Assembly (NCBI RefSeq): GCF_916858675.1
Contig: NZ_CAKASM010000007.1
Span: forward strand, 1 to 64,000
Reading direction: 5' to 3'
DNA length: 64,000 nt
Origin: Sphingomonas sp. Leaf21
Lineage (GTDB): Bacteria > Pseudomonadota > Alphaproteobacteria > Sphingomonadales > Sphingomonadaceae
The notes below the pieces were generated by a model. That model searched no databases. It saw only the letters and a program-made list of their open reading frames with translations, and had not been told where the DNA came from. The stretch's first letter is position 1; each line of letters starts with the position of its first letter. Positions 1 through 9,117 of the stretch are shown in pieces. Both the position numbers and the translations under genes were made by a program.

Positions 1-220
1 CTGTTCGGCAGCCATGCTGGCCGCCTTCAGGCAGAAACTCCACTTAGCAGCCTGTCCAGATTTGCCGAGCCACCTCTGACATTCATGTCCTTCTCGTCAC
101 TCCGGACCTGTTCCGGGGGTCTACCCGGCCGCGAACGCTGTCGATAGAAACTCGAACTGCGCCGTTTGCACGACCCGTGCACCCCGGGAACAACACTGGA
201 TAGCTTAATGTCGATCCGGT
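1..220. repeat. Left-edge intergenic DNA with sphingomonad-type repeat
   Basis: No gene is supported here. Positions 96-145 hold a stretch (cggacctgttccgggg followed by a cacccggc-like segment) of the kind scattered between genes in sphingomonads, where it gives spurious short reading frames of the PDLFRG type. Positions 1-80 resemble the edge of another insertion sequence on the minus strand, but I could not assign a family. The IS5-family element begins at 221. Confidence 0.35.
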
Positions 221-778
221 CTAGGCATTGTCTGCATTCAAGCGATTCCGTTTGAATGGAAGATCTGATTCAAGGTTGGCGAAGGGAGCCATGCCTTGAG
301 CAGACGGACATTGACGGACGAACAGTGGCAGCGGATCAGAGGGCATCTGCCTGGGAGGGCAGGGCTGCGTGGGCGCAGCGGGGTGGACAACCGGCTGTTC
401 ATGGATGCGATTCCGTGGATGGCGGGCAATGCCGCGCACTGGCGTGATCTACCTGAGGTGTTCGGCAAATGGACGGCGGTGCATGCCCGGTTTCGACGTT
501 GGTGGCATGCTGGAGTCTGGGAGCGGCTGCGATGGCCAACACGCCGGACTTTGAATATGACCTGATCGATAGCACGACTTCGAAAGTCCAGGCCGATGCG
601 ACCGGCGCAAAAGGGGGCTGAAGCTGCCGCGAGTGGTCGATGTCGCGGTGGCCCGACGACCAAACTACATGCCGCGTCGATGCCATCGGCCTGCCGATCC
701 GCATCCATCCGACGCCGAGCCAATGGGGCAATCGTCCGCAAGCCGAAGCCCTGCTGGCAGGTGACGTGCTCCCCATTT

Positions 779-1819
779 TCAGGCCGCTGATAAGTTAGCT
801 TCCGTGTCCTCATGCCCGTGGCTGGGGCGGTTCGTAAACTCGGCGGGTGCCATGCCGCCAAGGCTGCTGTGCGGACGCACGGTGTTGTAGTCCGTCCGCC
901 ATGCCTCGATGATCCGTCTCGCCGCAGCCAGCGAGGGGAACAGGTGCTCGTTCAGACATTCGTCGCGCAAGCGACCATTGAACGATTCCACGAAGCCGTT
1001 CTGCTGCGGCTTGCCGGGCGCAATGTAATGCCACTCGACGCCGGTGTCCTGACACCAGGCGAGCACGGCATGACTGGTCAGTTCGGTGCCGTTGTCGCTG
1101 ACCACCATGCACGGCAGCCCGCGACGCTCGGCGATGGCGGTGAGCTCGCGCACGACACGCCGGCCTGACAACGAGGTGTCGACGATGCATGCCAGGCATT
1201 CCCGGCTGTAGTCGTCGATGACGTTGAGCACGCGGAACCGCCGGCCGCAGGCCAATGCATCCGATACGAAGTCGAGCGACCAGCGCTGGTTGGGACCCTG
1301 CGGAATCGCCATCGGCGCCCGCGTGCCCAACGCCCGTTTCCGGCCGCCACGCTTGCGCACCGTCAGCCGCTCCTCACGATACAGCCGGTACACCTTCTTC
1401 AGGTTCATCCCCTTGCCTTCGCGCCTGAGCAGGATCGCAAGCCGGCGATAACCGAACCGGCGACGCTCGTTGGCGAGTTCGCGCATCCGCTCGCGGACAG
1501 CATCATCCTTTCCGCGAAGCGGCTCATATTGCCACGCCGACCGGTTGACCCCCACCAGCCTGCAGGCGCGACGCTCGGAAAAGCCGTGGTCGGTCATCAG
1601 CTTCTCCACCGCAGCGTAGCGATCCACAGACCGGGTCAGTTTTTTCCCAGCAGATCCTTCAGCGCCGACACGTCCAGCATCGATTCCGCCAGCAGCTTCT
1701 TCAGCCGCCGGTTCTCGTCCTCCAGCGTTCGTAACCTCGCCGCTTCCGACACGGTCATCCCGCCGTACTTCGACTTCCAGTTGTAGAACGTCGCATCGCT
1801 GATGCCGTGCTTCCGGCAC
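779..1819 (-). CDS. IS3 element A OrfB transposase (made as OrfAB by -1 frameshift)
   Basis: The frame is open from 1819, but the authentic part starts near 1645 at the frameshift site ([17 protein letters not shown]). It contains the HTH_21 segment ([16 protein letters not shown]) and the rve integrase core with the DDE pattern: D in SLDFVSD, D in VVSDNGTEL, and E in [16 protein letters not shown]. It ends with RPHSSLGG. All catalytic signatures are present and no internal stop is seen, so the OrfAB transposase may be active. The stop lies inside the left terminal repeat. Confidence 0.85.
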   Translation of the reverse strand: MPEARHQRCDVLQLEVEVRRDDRVGSGEVTNAGGREPAAEEAAGGIDAGRVGAEGSAGKKLTRSVDRYAAVEKLMTDHGFSERRACRLVGVNRSAWQYEPLRGKDDAVRERMRELANERRRFGYRRLAILLRREGKGMNLKKVYRLYREERLTVRKRGGRKRALGTRAPMAIPQGPNQRWSLDFVSDALACGRRFRVLNVIDDYSRECLACIVDTSLSGRRVVRELTAIAERRGLPCMVVSDNGTELTSHAVLAWCQDTGVEWHYIAPGKPQQNGFVESFNGRLRDECLNEHLFPSLAAARRIIEAWRTDYNTVRPHSSLGGMAPAEFTNRPSHGHEDTEANLSAA

Positions 1820-1899
1820 AGCTCGGCGGTCTTCACGCCAGCCTCGTGCTCACGCAGCACGCCTATGATCTGATCCTCGGTAAAACGGCCTCGCCGCAT
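1636..1899 (-). CDS. IS3 element A OrfA (helix-turn-helix protein)
   Basis: This 87-residue protein begins [19 protein letters not shown], the start of the IS3-family OrfA helix-turn-helix (residues about 5-50, with [17 protein letters not shown]), followed by a leucine-zipper segment ([17 protein letters not shown]). It binds the element ends and regulates transposition. The stop follows the slippery run GGGAAAAAAC, where -1 slippage joins it to the orfB frame (GKN-stop becomes GKKLTR). The element's right terminus lies about 60 bp upstream of the start. Confidence 0.85.
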   Translation of the reverse strand: MRRGRFTEDQIIGVLREHEAGVKTAELCRKHGISDATFYNWKSKYGGMTVSEAARLRTLEDENRRLKKLLAESMLDVSALKDLLGKN

Positions 1900-1958
1900 C
1901 GCTCGTCTCCATCTGACGAGCTAACTTATCAATGGCATGTTTTCCGGGGAGCACGTCA

Positions 1959-2971
1959 GCGTGGAAGGCGAAGTACGGCGGCATGGATGTGTCGCAGGCA
2001 CGCAAGCTGAAGGTGCTCGAGGAGGAGAACGGCCGGCTCAAACGGCTGTTGGCGGATGCGATGCTCGACAATGCCGTGCTGAAGGAGGTGGCGGGAAAAA
2101 GCTGGTGAAGCCCACCGCTCAGCGGGAGGCTGTCGAGCATGCTCGGCAGCTGTTCGGCATCAGCGAGCGTCGGGCGTGTACCATCTTTGGCGTGGACAGG
2201 ACGTCGGTACGCTACGCGCCCCGGCGTAGTGATGATAGCGACCTGCGGTCGCGGCTGCGCGAGATCGCGGCCGAACGTCGTCGCTTCGGCTACCGTCGGC
2301 TTGGGATCATGCTGGCCCGAGAAGGTCTGGTCATGAACCACAAGAAGCTGCTGCGGCTGTACAGCGAGGAGAACTTGCGGGTCAGGCGCCGGCGTGGCCG
2401 CAAGCGAGCGATGGGCACCCGAGCGCCTATGGCGCTGCCGCAGGGTCCGAACCAGCGCTGGAGCCTGGACTTCGTCAGCGACACGCTGATCAGCGGCCGT
2501 CGCATCCGCATCCTGGCAGTGGTCGACGACTTCACGCGGGAATGCCTGGCGCTGGTGGCGGGCACCTCGCTGTCAGGCGCACGTGTCGCTCGTGAGCTCG
2601 ACGCCATCATCGCCGTCGGAGGCGTACCGCCGTTGATGATCGTCAGCGACAACGGCATCGAGCTGACCAGCCTGGCGATCCTCAGGTGGACGCAGGAGCG
2701 CCCTGTCGAGTGGCACTACATCGCGCCGGGCAAGCCGCAACAGAACGGCTACGTCGAGAGCTTCAACGGCCGCCTGCGCGACGAATGCCTCAACGAGACG
2801 CTGTTCGTGTCGCTCGGCCATGCCCGCGCAGTGCTGCGCCTCTGGCGCGACGACTATAACCATGTGCGCCCGCACAGTGGTGTTGGCGGGCTGACGCCCG
2901 CCGATGCTGCCAAGCGGGTTGTGCAACACCGCCCCGAGGGGCACCATACCAACCCCGGACTCCAGTTATGA
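1959..2971 (+). pseudogene. IS3 element B transposase, 5'-truncated
   Basis: The remnant of orfA starts with [18 protein letters not shown] in one frame and ends at 2108 after VAGKSW. The slippery ggaaaaag run at 2094-2101 then leads by -1 slippage into the orfB frame ([19 protein letters not shown]), which is intact to 2971. The OrfB part has the HTH segment ([16 protein letters not shown]) and the DDE core: D in [10 protein letters not shown] in IVSDNGIEL, and E in [16 protein letters not shown]. Because the N-terminal DNA-binding half of OrfA is lost, a full OrfAB cannot be made from this copy. Confidence 0.8.
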
Positions 2972-2997
2972 CTCGTAGAGCTTTGGGGAGCACGTCA
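1959..2997 (+). mobile_element. IS3-family element B, left end missing
   Basis: This unit is related to element A but in the opposite orientation. Its right end at 2985-2997 reads ggggagcacgtca, the same terminal repeat as A, and is followed by CAGG (2998-3001), which matches the CAGG to the left of element A. The left terminal repeat and roughly the first 37 codons of orfA are absent; the sequence starts abruptly at the end of element A. The outer CAGG pair therefore brackets A and B together. Confidence 0.75.
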
Positions 2998-3298
2998 CAG
3001 GGCTCAAAGGCGTCGGCCACGTTATCACCGATACCGCTTATGACGGCGATCCGCTACGCAGCTTCATCGCCGATGACCTTGGCGGCACTGCCCATGTCAA
3101 GGCCAATCCCAGCCGCACCGCCAGGTCTGCCATCGACTGGTGCCTCCTACAAGGAACGCCATCAGGTCGAGTGCTTCTTCAACAGGCTCAAACGATTCCG
3201 TCGCATCGCGCTGCGCTGTGAAAAAACGATCTCCGCCTTCACGGGCTTCGTCCACCTCGCATGCGCCTTGATCTGGCTAAGGTGAATGCAGACAAACC

Positions 3299-4600
3299 CT
3301 AGCGCGATCCAAATCCAGTCAACATCGTCCTGACTGTACGAACAACGACAATCACATCAATCCATAGCGAAAAGTTTTTGATATAATAAAAATCGAAATG
3401 AAGTTTTTCACGTACCTGATCAACGTCTGCGACATGCCCCTGATGGACCTGTGCCCATCCCGTTATACCAGGCCGCACAATATGTCGGTAGCGATAGAAC
3501 GGAATCTCGTTCTCATACCACCGAGACAATATCTCGGCTTCCGGCCTAGGCCCAATCCAGCTCATTTCTCCTTTGATTACATTCAGCAACTGGGGAAGCT
3601 CGTCCAGTCTGCTATGACGAAGAAATCGTCCAATGTTGGTAATCCGGTTATCGCCGCTTTTGGTAATCGCGTCGTCGCGGGCCACCTGATCTGTTTCAAG
3701 TTGAGCGACGGTCATAGTGCGAAATTTGTAAACCCAAAAGGGTTTTCCCTGGTAGCCAATTCTAATCTGTTTGAATATCACCGGGCCGGTACTATCAATT
3801 CTTATTATTAAAGCTATGACAATAAATAAAGGCATCAGCGTTAAAATTGCCAGAAACGCAAATATCCAGTCAATGACGTGCTTGACATTCATGTATGCGT
3901 ATAAGGGACTTAAAGTACCAAAGCTATTCTCAGAAATTTTTTCAATTTCTACTTTTCCAGTTAAAGACTCTCTTAAATGTTTCGTATGGTATACCGGCAC
4001 TCCCATCAACGCCAGAGAGGCTAAAAATCTCTCCCACTCGTCGGACAAGTCGCTTCGCAGATCGACACTTACCGAGTCGAGGTCATCAAGGGAATCGGAA
4101 GGATTATTCAGAAGCTTCCAATCAACGCCAGATATTTCGATGAGCCTTGCATACTCGCCTGTCGATACTACGCCAATGCGATGTTTCATGTACTTGTGAA
4201 GTATAGCACGTATTGAAAAAGACGCAGTTATATTAACAAAAAACACAGTTGTTAACAGTGATCTACTATATGGTATTCTAAATAGAACCAATATGAGCAG
4301 CAATAACCCATAAGATACGCAAAATGCTGGAACCTTATAGAAGGACTCTTCGACACCCGGATAGTTTCTTACATTTCGAAGGATATAGACAGCTATGGTT
4401 GATGCTATAATGCATCCAATTCCCGTGTAAGCGACTAGATTTAGACTATCAATCATAGGTGGAATAAAGAGAGACAGCATTAGGGAAGTTAGGGCGGTTG
4501 TTATCGCCAAATATAGAAATTCAAACCTAGCAATAAAGAAGACGGATTTTCTCCGCGCTCGATCTGTTCTCAGTGCATCCTTATACATCAAGTTTTTCAT
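3299..4600 (-). CDS. Exopolysaccharide priming sugar transferase (polyprenyl-phosphate phosphoglycosyl transferase)
   Basis: This 433-residue membrane enzyme transfers a sugar-1-phosphate from a nucleotide sugar to undecaprenyl phosphate, starting the repeat unit. The N-terminal half has four hydrophobic segments (about residues 20-130), then a cytoplasmic linker. A fifth hydrophobic segment (about 245-265, DWIFAFLAILTLMP) leads into the bacterial sugar transferase domain with KFRTM, the DE pair in LDELPQL (about 333-334), IGPRPE and PGITGWAQV. This is the WcaJ/EpsL architecture. The gene is much more AT-rich than its neighbours, suggesting transfer. Its TAG stop is formed by CTAG at the right terminus of the IS5-family element. 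It is divergent from the Wzy-Wza-Wzc operon. Confidence 0.9.
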   Translation of the reverse strand: MKNLMYKDALRTDRARRKSVFFIARFEFLYLAITTALTSLMLSLFIPPMIDSLNLVAYTGIGCIIASTIAVYILRNVRNYPGVEESFYKVPAFCVSYGLLLLILVLFRIPYSRSLLTTVFFVNITASFSIRAILHKYMKHRIGVVSTGEYARLIEISGVDWKLLNNPSDSLDDLDSVSVDLRSDLSDEWERFLASLALMGVPVYHTKHLRESLTGKVEIEKISENSFGTLSPLYAYMNVKHVIDWIFAFLAILTLMPLFIVIALIIRIDSTGPVIFKQIRIGYQGKPFWVYKFRTMTVAQLETDQVARDDAITKSGDNRITNIGRFLRHSRLDELPQLLNVIKGEMSWIGPRPEAEILSRWYENEIPFYRYRHIVRPGITGWAQVHQGHVADVDQVREKLHFDFYYIKNFSLWIDVIVVVRTVRTMLTGFGSR

Positions 4601-4723
4601 GTGTTTAACGCCGCAATACAGATGTTAAGCGCAGATGGCCGTTTACCGCTGGCATCAAGCCAAAAATAGCCGACCACGTATTCCGGGCGACGGCAGGATC
4701 TTTCCCGACCTGTCGATACTTTT

Positions 4724-6112
4724 ATGGTTTCTTGCCGTCCCGTTATCCCCTATGTGCGAGCAATGTTGCTGCGTCATGGTTCCGCCCGTTGCGAACGCCC
4801 TAGCCTTTTCTTTGGCGTGCTGTCGATATTGATGGTCGTCCTTTGTGTCGCCGGGGGGGCGTCGAGGCCGGATGTTCTGGGCCAGGCCCCGGTCCGCATG
4901 GCCGCCGGACTTGCATTGTGCGTGGCATTCCTGTTTGGCGACCATCGCCAGATCGACGTTCCCAAACCGGTACTTTTTCTGCTGTTGGCCGCAATCGCTC
5001 TTCCGTTGCTGCAACTGCTGCCCCTGTCTCCCGCATTATGGAGCGGTCTTGCAGGACGTGAGCCTTTTCGACAGGCGGTAACCGGCGATCAGCCATGGCG
5101 GTCCTTGTCGATCGAACCCGGTGCAACCGTGAACGCGGCCGCATCGCTGTTGATACCGGCTGCCGTGCTCGCCCTGATTTCCGGCGTCCGGCCAACTGAA
5201 ATGCCGCGCGTGATCGTGATCGTCCTGACCGTCATCGCTATCTCGGCGATCATTGGCCTTATGCAACTGTCCGGAATGGACGTGACCAATCCGTTCGTAA
5301 ACGATACGCCGGGTGCGGTCAGCGGCCTATTCGCCAATCGTAATCATTTCGCGCTTTTCCTGGCGCTGGGTTGTCTGATCGCTCCGGTCTGGGCATCGCA
5401 GAACCGACGGCAGGCATCCTGGCGCATTGCGTTCGCACTGGGATTAGCGGTATTCTTCCTCATGTTGATCCTGGCCAGCGGATCGCGGGCAGGCTTGCTG
5501 GCTGGCGTGATCGGAACGTTGATCGGCCTGGGGATGATTCGAAAGGAAGTGTATCGGATATTGCGCCAAGTGCCGCCTTGGGTCGCAGGGGCGATCGTCG
5601 CAGCCGTACTGATCGGGGTAGCGACGCTGATCTGGCTGGCCATTGCTTCCGATCGTGCCGCGTCCGTGGACCGGGCGGTTGCCTTGAGTTCCAGTGAGGA
5701 CATGCGCACCCGCGCCCTCCCCACCGTGATGTCGATGATTGGCACCTATCTTCCATTCGGGACCGGCTTTGGGAGTTTCGATACGGCGTTCAGGATTCAT
5801 GAGCCGTTCGCTCTCTTGAAGCTAACCTATTTCAATCACGCACATAACGACTTTCTCGAGATCGTTCTCGATGGTGGTGTTCCAGGAGCGATCCTGCTGG
5901 CGGCCGGACTTGGCTGGTGGATGTTTGCTAGCGCCCGCGTGTGGCGTGGTCCGCGCGACGACGGCGCAATGCTGGGCCGCCTGGGCTCAGCCGTTTTGTT
6001 GCTCATCATCATCGCAAGCGCGTTTGACTATCCGGCGCGTACGCCCTTGATGATGTCGATCATCGTCCTTGCCGCTTTCTGGTTGGGCAGGCGTCCGACC
6101 GGTCGGGCATAG
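4724..6112 (+). CDS. O-antigen ligase / Wzy-like polymerase, multi-spanning
   Basis: The 462-residue protein has about ten to twelve hydrophobic segments and a Wzy_C (O-antigen ligase superfamily) core: FANRNHFALFLALG, GSRAGLLAG, and the periplasmic loop with FGSFDTAF and NHAHNDFLEIVLDGG. Members polymerise or ligate lipid-linked glycans at the periplasmic face of the inner membrane. It leads the plus-strand export operon, with the Wza-type gene 59 bp downstream. A second Wzy-like protein lies at 12388-13617, so which is the polymerase and which a ligase is unresolved. The start could be ATG 4724 or ATG 4763; neither has a clear ribosome-binding site. Confidence 0.8.
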   Translation: MVSCRPVIPYVRAMLLRHGSARCERPSLFFGVLSILMVVLCVAGGASRPDVLGQAPVRMAAGLALCVAFLFGDHRQIDVPKPVLFLLLAAIALPLLQLLPLSPALWSGLAGREPFRQAVTGDQPWRSLSIEPGATVNAAASLLIPAAVLALISGVRPTEMPRVIVIVLTVIAISAIIGLMQLSGMDVTNPFVNDTPGAVSGLFANRNHFALFLALGCLIAPVWASQNRRQASWRIAFALGLAVFFLMLILASGSRAGLLAGVIGTLIGLGMIRKEVYRILRQVPPWVAGAIVAAVLIGVATLIWLAIASDRAASVDRAVALSSSEDMRTRALPTVMSMIGTYLPFGTGFGSFDTAFRIHEPFALLKLTYFNHAHNDFLEIVLDGGVPGAILLAAGLGWWMFASARVWRGPRDDGAMLGRLGSAVLLLIIIASAFDYPARTPLMMSIIVLAAFWLGRRPTGRA

Positions 6113-6171
6113 GCTGCTTTACCCGGGACTTTCCTGCTTCTATAGCGTCACTGTTTCACGTCGGGATTATC

Positions 6172-6891
6172 ATGCGCTTCTGCGAGATTTGCATCGCCAT
6201 CAGCCTAGCGGTCGTCATGGGCGGGTGCGCCAAACGCGCTCCACTTCAGTCAACCGCAAGCTTGACCGTCGTACCGGACGCTTCGTCCCTGCCGGCGCCG
6301 AAGCGTACCGATCTGGTCGCTGCGGACCGGCCTGCGCTGATTGGCCCGCTCGACACGATCGAGGTCGAGGTCATCAACATCCCGGAATCCAGTCGCGAGA
6401 TGCAGGTTGATGCGAGTGGTCGCATCGCGATGCCGCTTGCCGGCACCATCTACGCTGGCGGAAAAACAGCCGAGGAACTGGCTCGCGCAATCGAAGAGAG
6501 CCTGCGGCGCCACTATGTTCGCGCACCCCAAGTGGTGGTCAACATCAAAAGCTCGGTAAGTCAGGTCGCGACGGTTGATGGACAGGTCCAGGAGCCCGGA
6601 CTTTACCCCGTCACGAATCAGATGACATTGATGCGTGTAATCGCGTCCGCCAAGGGGCTGACCGAATTCGCACGACAGGACGACGTAGTCATCCTTCGAA
6701 CCGTCGATGGCCACCGCATGGCTGGCCTTTATAACCTGACCGCTATCCAACGGGGTATGTACACCGACCCGCCGATCTACGCCAATGATGTGATTGTCGT
6801 GGGTGACTCACCGCAGCGACGCCTCTTCCGCGATCTTGTCTCGCTTTCGCCGTTGCTCGCCGCGCCATTGATCACGATTTTGCAAAAATAA
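6172..6891 (+). CDS. Polysaccharide export lipoprotein (Wza/GumB type)
   Basis: This 239-residue outer-membrane auxiliary protein forms the export channel for the glycan. A lipoprotein signal peptide ends in VVMGGC, giving a lipidated Cys19. The poly_export domain follows (about residues 48-125, with IGPLDTIEVEVINIPESS and VDASGRIAMPLAGTI), then an SLBB-like segment (about 125-180, VDGQVQEPGLYPV). The protein is shorter than E. coli Wza and nearer GumB-type exporters. It lies 9 bp upstream of the chain-length/kinase gene. Confidence 0.9.
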   Translation: MRFCEICIAISLAVVMGGCAKRAPLQSTASLTVVPDASSLPAPKRTDLVAADRPALIGPLDTIEVEVINIPESSREMQVDASGRIAMPLAGTIYAGGKTAEELARAIEESLRRHYVRAPQVVVNIKSSVSQVATVDGQVQEPGLYPVTNQMTLMRVIASAKGLTEFARQDDVVILRTVDGHRMAGLYNLTAIQRGMYTDPPIYANDVIVVGDSPQRRLFRDLVSLSPLLAAPLITILQK

Positions 6892-6900
6892 GGTTCTACA

Positions 6901-9117
6901 GTGAACGTGATATCCCCGGCCCCGACCGACAATAATGCCCCCTTGGGCGTGCTGAATCCTGCGCGCACGCCATCGGAGTCGGAAACCACTCCACTGCTGC
7001 GCTATTATCTTCGTATCGCGATACGTTGGCGTTACGTCATACTTGGCGCAACGGTTGTTTGTGGTCTGCTGGGCCTGATCGTCACGTTGCTGATGACGCC
7101 GCAATATACGGCATCGGCGACGATCGAGATTTCGCGTGAGTCGGAAAGAGTAACCAATTTCCAGGGCGTGAACCCGGACACAAGCGTTGCGGATCAGGAA
7201 TTCTATCAAACGCAATACGGCCTGTTAAAGTCACGGTCGCTTTCCGAGCGCGTAGCACAGCAATTGCGTCTTTCGGAAAGCGCGAACTTTTTCGATACAT
7301 TTAAGTTTAAAAGCGATAGCCCGGCGTTTGAACAAGTAAATGGCCGTTACAATGCCCAAGGCCGTGCGACTCGCCTGCGAATTGCTGGTGAGATTTTGCG
7401 TGGGCACCTGAGGGTGGATCCGGCTCAATTGTCACGATTGGTCGAAATTCAGATCACAAGCCCCAATCCAGCACTATCCGCGCAAGTTGCGAACGCATAT
7501 GCGGATAACTTCATCCAGACCAATCTAGAGCGGAAGGTCCAGGCTACATCCTACGGCCGCAACCTGTTGCAGCGCCAGATCGCCCAAGCTAAGGAGCGGC
7601 TGGACGAATCTCAGCGCCAGCTCGTCGGCTACGCCTCGGCACAACGCATCATCAACCTGCCCGGTCAGTCGAATGCGCAGGGTGCGACATCGGAACGTCC
7701 GATCGTAGCCGACGAATTACAGGCTTTGAACAGCGCGCTTTCCCAAGCGATCGCCGACCGGGTCCAAGCAGAAGCTCAATACCGCGAACAGGGGGCCAAT
7801 GGCGCGTCCAGCGATGCGCTGCGCAACCAGGCGATAAATTCGTTACGTCAGCGTCGCGCCGAACTGGCAGGCGATTATCAGCGGCTGATGGTTCAGTTCG
7901 AACCGGAGTATCCGCCAGCTCGAGCTATCAAGGCGCAGATGGACCAGCTCGATCGCAGCATTGCTCGCGAGGAAGCTCGCGTTTCGGGATCGGCTCAGGC
8001 CGAGTTCCGATCCGCCGAACGCCGCGAGACAGAATTGCGCGCGCAGGTGGAGCGCTTGAAATCAAACTACCTAGACCTGCGCAATCGCAGTATCCAGTAT
8101 AATATCTATCAGCAGGAGGTTGATACGAACCGTGCGCTTTACGATGCGCTTTTGCAGCGGTTCAAGGAAATCGGCGTGGCTGGCGGTGTCGGCATCAATA
8201 ACATCGCCGTCGTGGATTCGGCGAACGTGCCGGAAGTGCCATCCAGTCCCCGGTTATTGCTGAATCTCGCGCTCGCTATCTTGGCTGGCTTAAGCCTCGG
8301 TGCGCTGCTCGCATTTGCGCTCGAACAGCTCGACGAAGCCATTGCTGATCCGCAAGAGGTGGAACAGCGGCTTGGCCTGCCCCTGCTCGGCACTGTTCCA
8401 AAGATCGAAGGTGTGGCTCCGCGCGAGGCGTTGCTCGATCGCAAGTCGGAACTGGTCGAGGCGTATCTGGCCATCCAAACCAGCCTTACCTTTGCGACCG
8501 AACACGGTGTCCCACGTTCGCTTGCCGTCACGTCGACCCGTCCTGCCGAAGGCAAATCCACCACGGCTCTCGCGCTTGCGACGATGATGGCGCGGTCACA
8601 GCGGTCGGTCGTTCTGGTGGACGGCGATATGCGATCACCTTCGTTACATGCGCTGGCCAGCATTGGTCACGAAGTCGGCCTGAGTAATTTCCTGGCCGGG
8701 CGGGATAATGTCGACGATCTGCTGGTGCGGCTCGATGACCTCGGTTTCACCATCATGACCGCCGGGCCTCTGCCGCCAAACGCGGCAGAGCTTCTGACCG
8801 GAAACAGGCTGAATCTGCTGCTCGAACAGTTGCTGGAACGCTTCGATCACGTCATCATCGACTCTCCGCCAGTCATGGGGCTGGCGGACGCGCCTTTGAT
8901 CGCTAGCCGTGTTGAAGGCGTGATCTATGCGGTCGAGTCCCACCAAATCCGCTCCAGCCTCGTCAAAACAGCGTTGACTCGGCTGCAGACAGCTCATGCG
9001 CGGATATTCGGCGGCGTGCTGACAAAGTTCGAAGCGAAAAAGGCGTCATATGGCTACGGCTATGAATATGGTTATGGCTATGGTCGCGACAAGCGCAGCG
9101 AGGGGCAGGGCGGTTGA
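6901..9117 (+). CDS. Polysaccharide co-polymerase fused to bacterial tyrosine kinase (Wzc/GumC-ExoP type)
   Basis: The 738-residue inner-membrane protein sets chain length and couples polymerisation to export through tyrosine autophosphorylation. It starts with GTG. A Wzz domain follows the first membrane segment (about residues 45-70), then long coiled-coil periplasmic helices (200-420), a GNVR-like region, and a second membrane segment near 450-470. The cytoplasmic kinase has Walker A (RPAEGKST, 547-554), Walker A' (VLVDGDMRSP) and Walker B (VIIDSP, about 650). The tail at 717-728 alternates Tyr and Gly (seven Tyr), the phosphoacceptor cluster of BY-kinases. Its stop overlaps the start of the next gene. 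Confidence 0.93.
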   Translation: MNVISPAPTDNNAPLGVLNPARTPSESETTPLLRYYLRIAIRWRYVILGATVVCGLLGLIVTLLMTPQYTASATIEISRESERVTNFQGVNPDTSVADQEFYQTQYGLLKSRSLSERVAQQLRLSESANFFDTFKFKSDSPAFEQVNGRYNAQGRATRLRIAGEILRGHLRVDPAQLSRLVEIQITSPNPALSAQVANAYADNFIQTNLERKVQATSYGRNLLQRQIAQAKERLDESQRQLVGYASAQRIINLPGQSNAQGATSERPIVADELQALNSALSQAIADRVQAEAQYREQGANGASSDALRNQAINSLRQRRAELAGDYQRLMVQFEPEYPPARAIKAQMDQLDRSIAREEARVSGSAQAEFRSAERRETELRAQVERLKSNYLDLRNRSIQYNIYQQEVDTNRALYDALLQRFKEIGVAGGVGINNIAVVDSANVPEVPSSPRLLLNLALAILAGLSLGALLAFALEQLDEAIADPQEVEQRLGLPLLGTVPKIEGVAPREALLDRKSELVEAYLAIQTSLTFATEHGVPRSLAVTSTRPAEGKSTTALALATMMARSQRSVVLVDGDMRSPSLHALASIGHEVGLSNFLAGRDNVDDLLVRLDDLGFTIMTAGPLPPNAAELLTGNRLNLLLEQLLERFDHVIIDSPPVMGLADAPLIASRVEGVIYAVESHQIRSSLVKTALTRLQTAHARIFGGVLTKFEAKKASYGYGYEYGYGYGRDKRSEGQGG

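Larger units (their letters stand above)
762..1958 (-). mobile_element. IS3-family element A (IS407-like group), intact ends
   Basis: Imperfect inverted repeats of about 40 bp bound the element: 762-800 on the left and 1919-1958 on the right. Each starts with TGACGTGCTCCCC and carries TGATAAGTTAGCT at its inner side. The left flank is CAGG (758-761). The right flank is not CAGG but the inside of a second IS3 unit, so this copy has no target duplication of its own. It encodes overlapping orfA and orfB joined by a -1 frameshift site. Confidence 0.8.
296..3285 (+). pseudogene. IS5-family transposase, fragmented
   Basis: The N-terminal piece at 296-525 begins MSRRTLTDEQWQRI and contains the DUF4096-like segment with VFGKW and FRRW, typical of IS5/IS427 transposases. 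The frame then shifts near 525, 595 and 665; the pieces FEYDLIDST, GGPTTKLH and IHPTPSQWGNRPQAE are all recognisable in different frames. An IS3-family block interrupts it at 762-2997. It resumes with VGHVITDTAYDGD, suffers one more single-base insertion near 3149, and ends with KERHQVECFFNRLKRF and CALIWLR. The DDE-type core is therefore scattered over several frames and the gene cannot make an active enzyme. Confidence 0.85.
221..3302 (+). mobile_element. IS5-family element, decayed and split by IS3-family DNA
   Basis: The ends are inverted repeats at 221-240 and 3283-3302 that match at 18 of 20 positions (both begin CTAGG and contain TTGTCTGCATTCA). Both termini carry CTAG, fitting the short TA-centred target duplication of IS5-family (IS427-type) elements. 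Inside is a transposase frame with several frameshifts, and a block at 762-2997 of IS3-family DNA flanked by CAGG on both sides. Deleting that block and one CAGG rejoins the IS5 transposase reading (LAG at the left, LKGVGH at the right). The right end touches the stop codon of the sugar transferase gene. Confidence 0.8.

Noticed and set aside
762..2997. Composite transposon carrying cargo between two IS3 copies
   Set aside because: The two units abut with no cargo between them, and one lacks an end.
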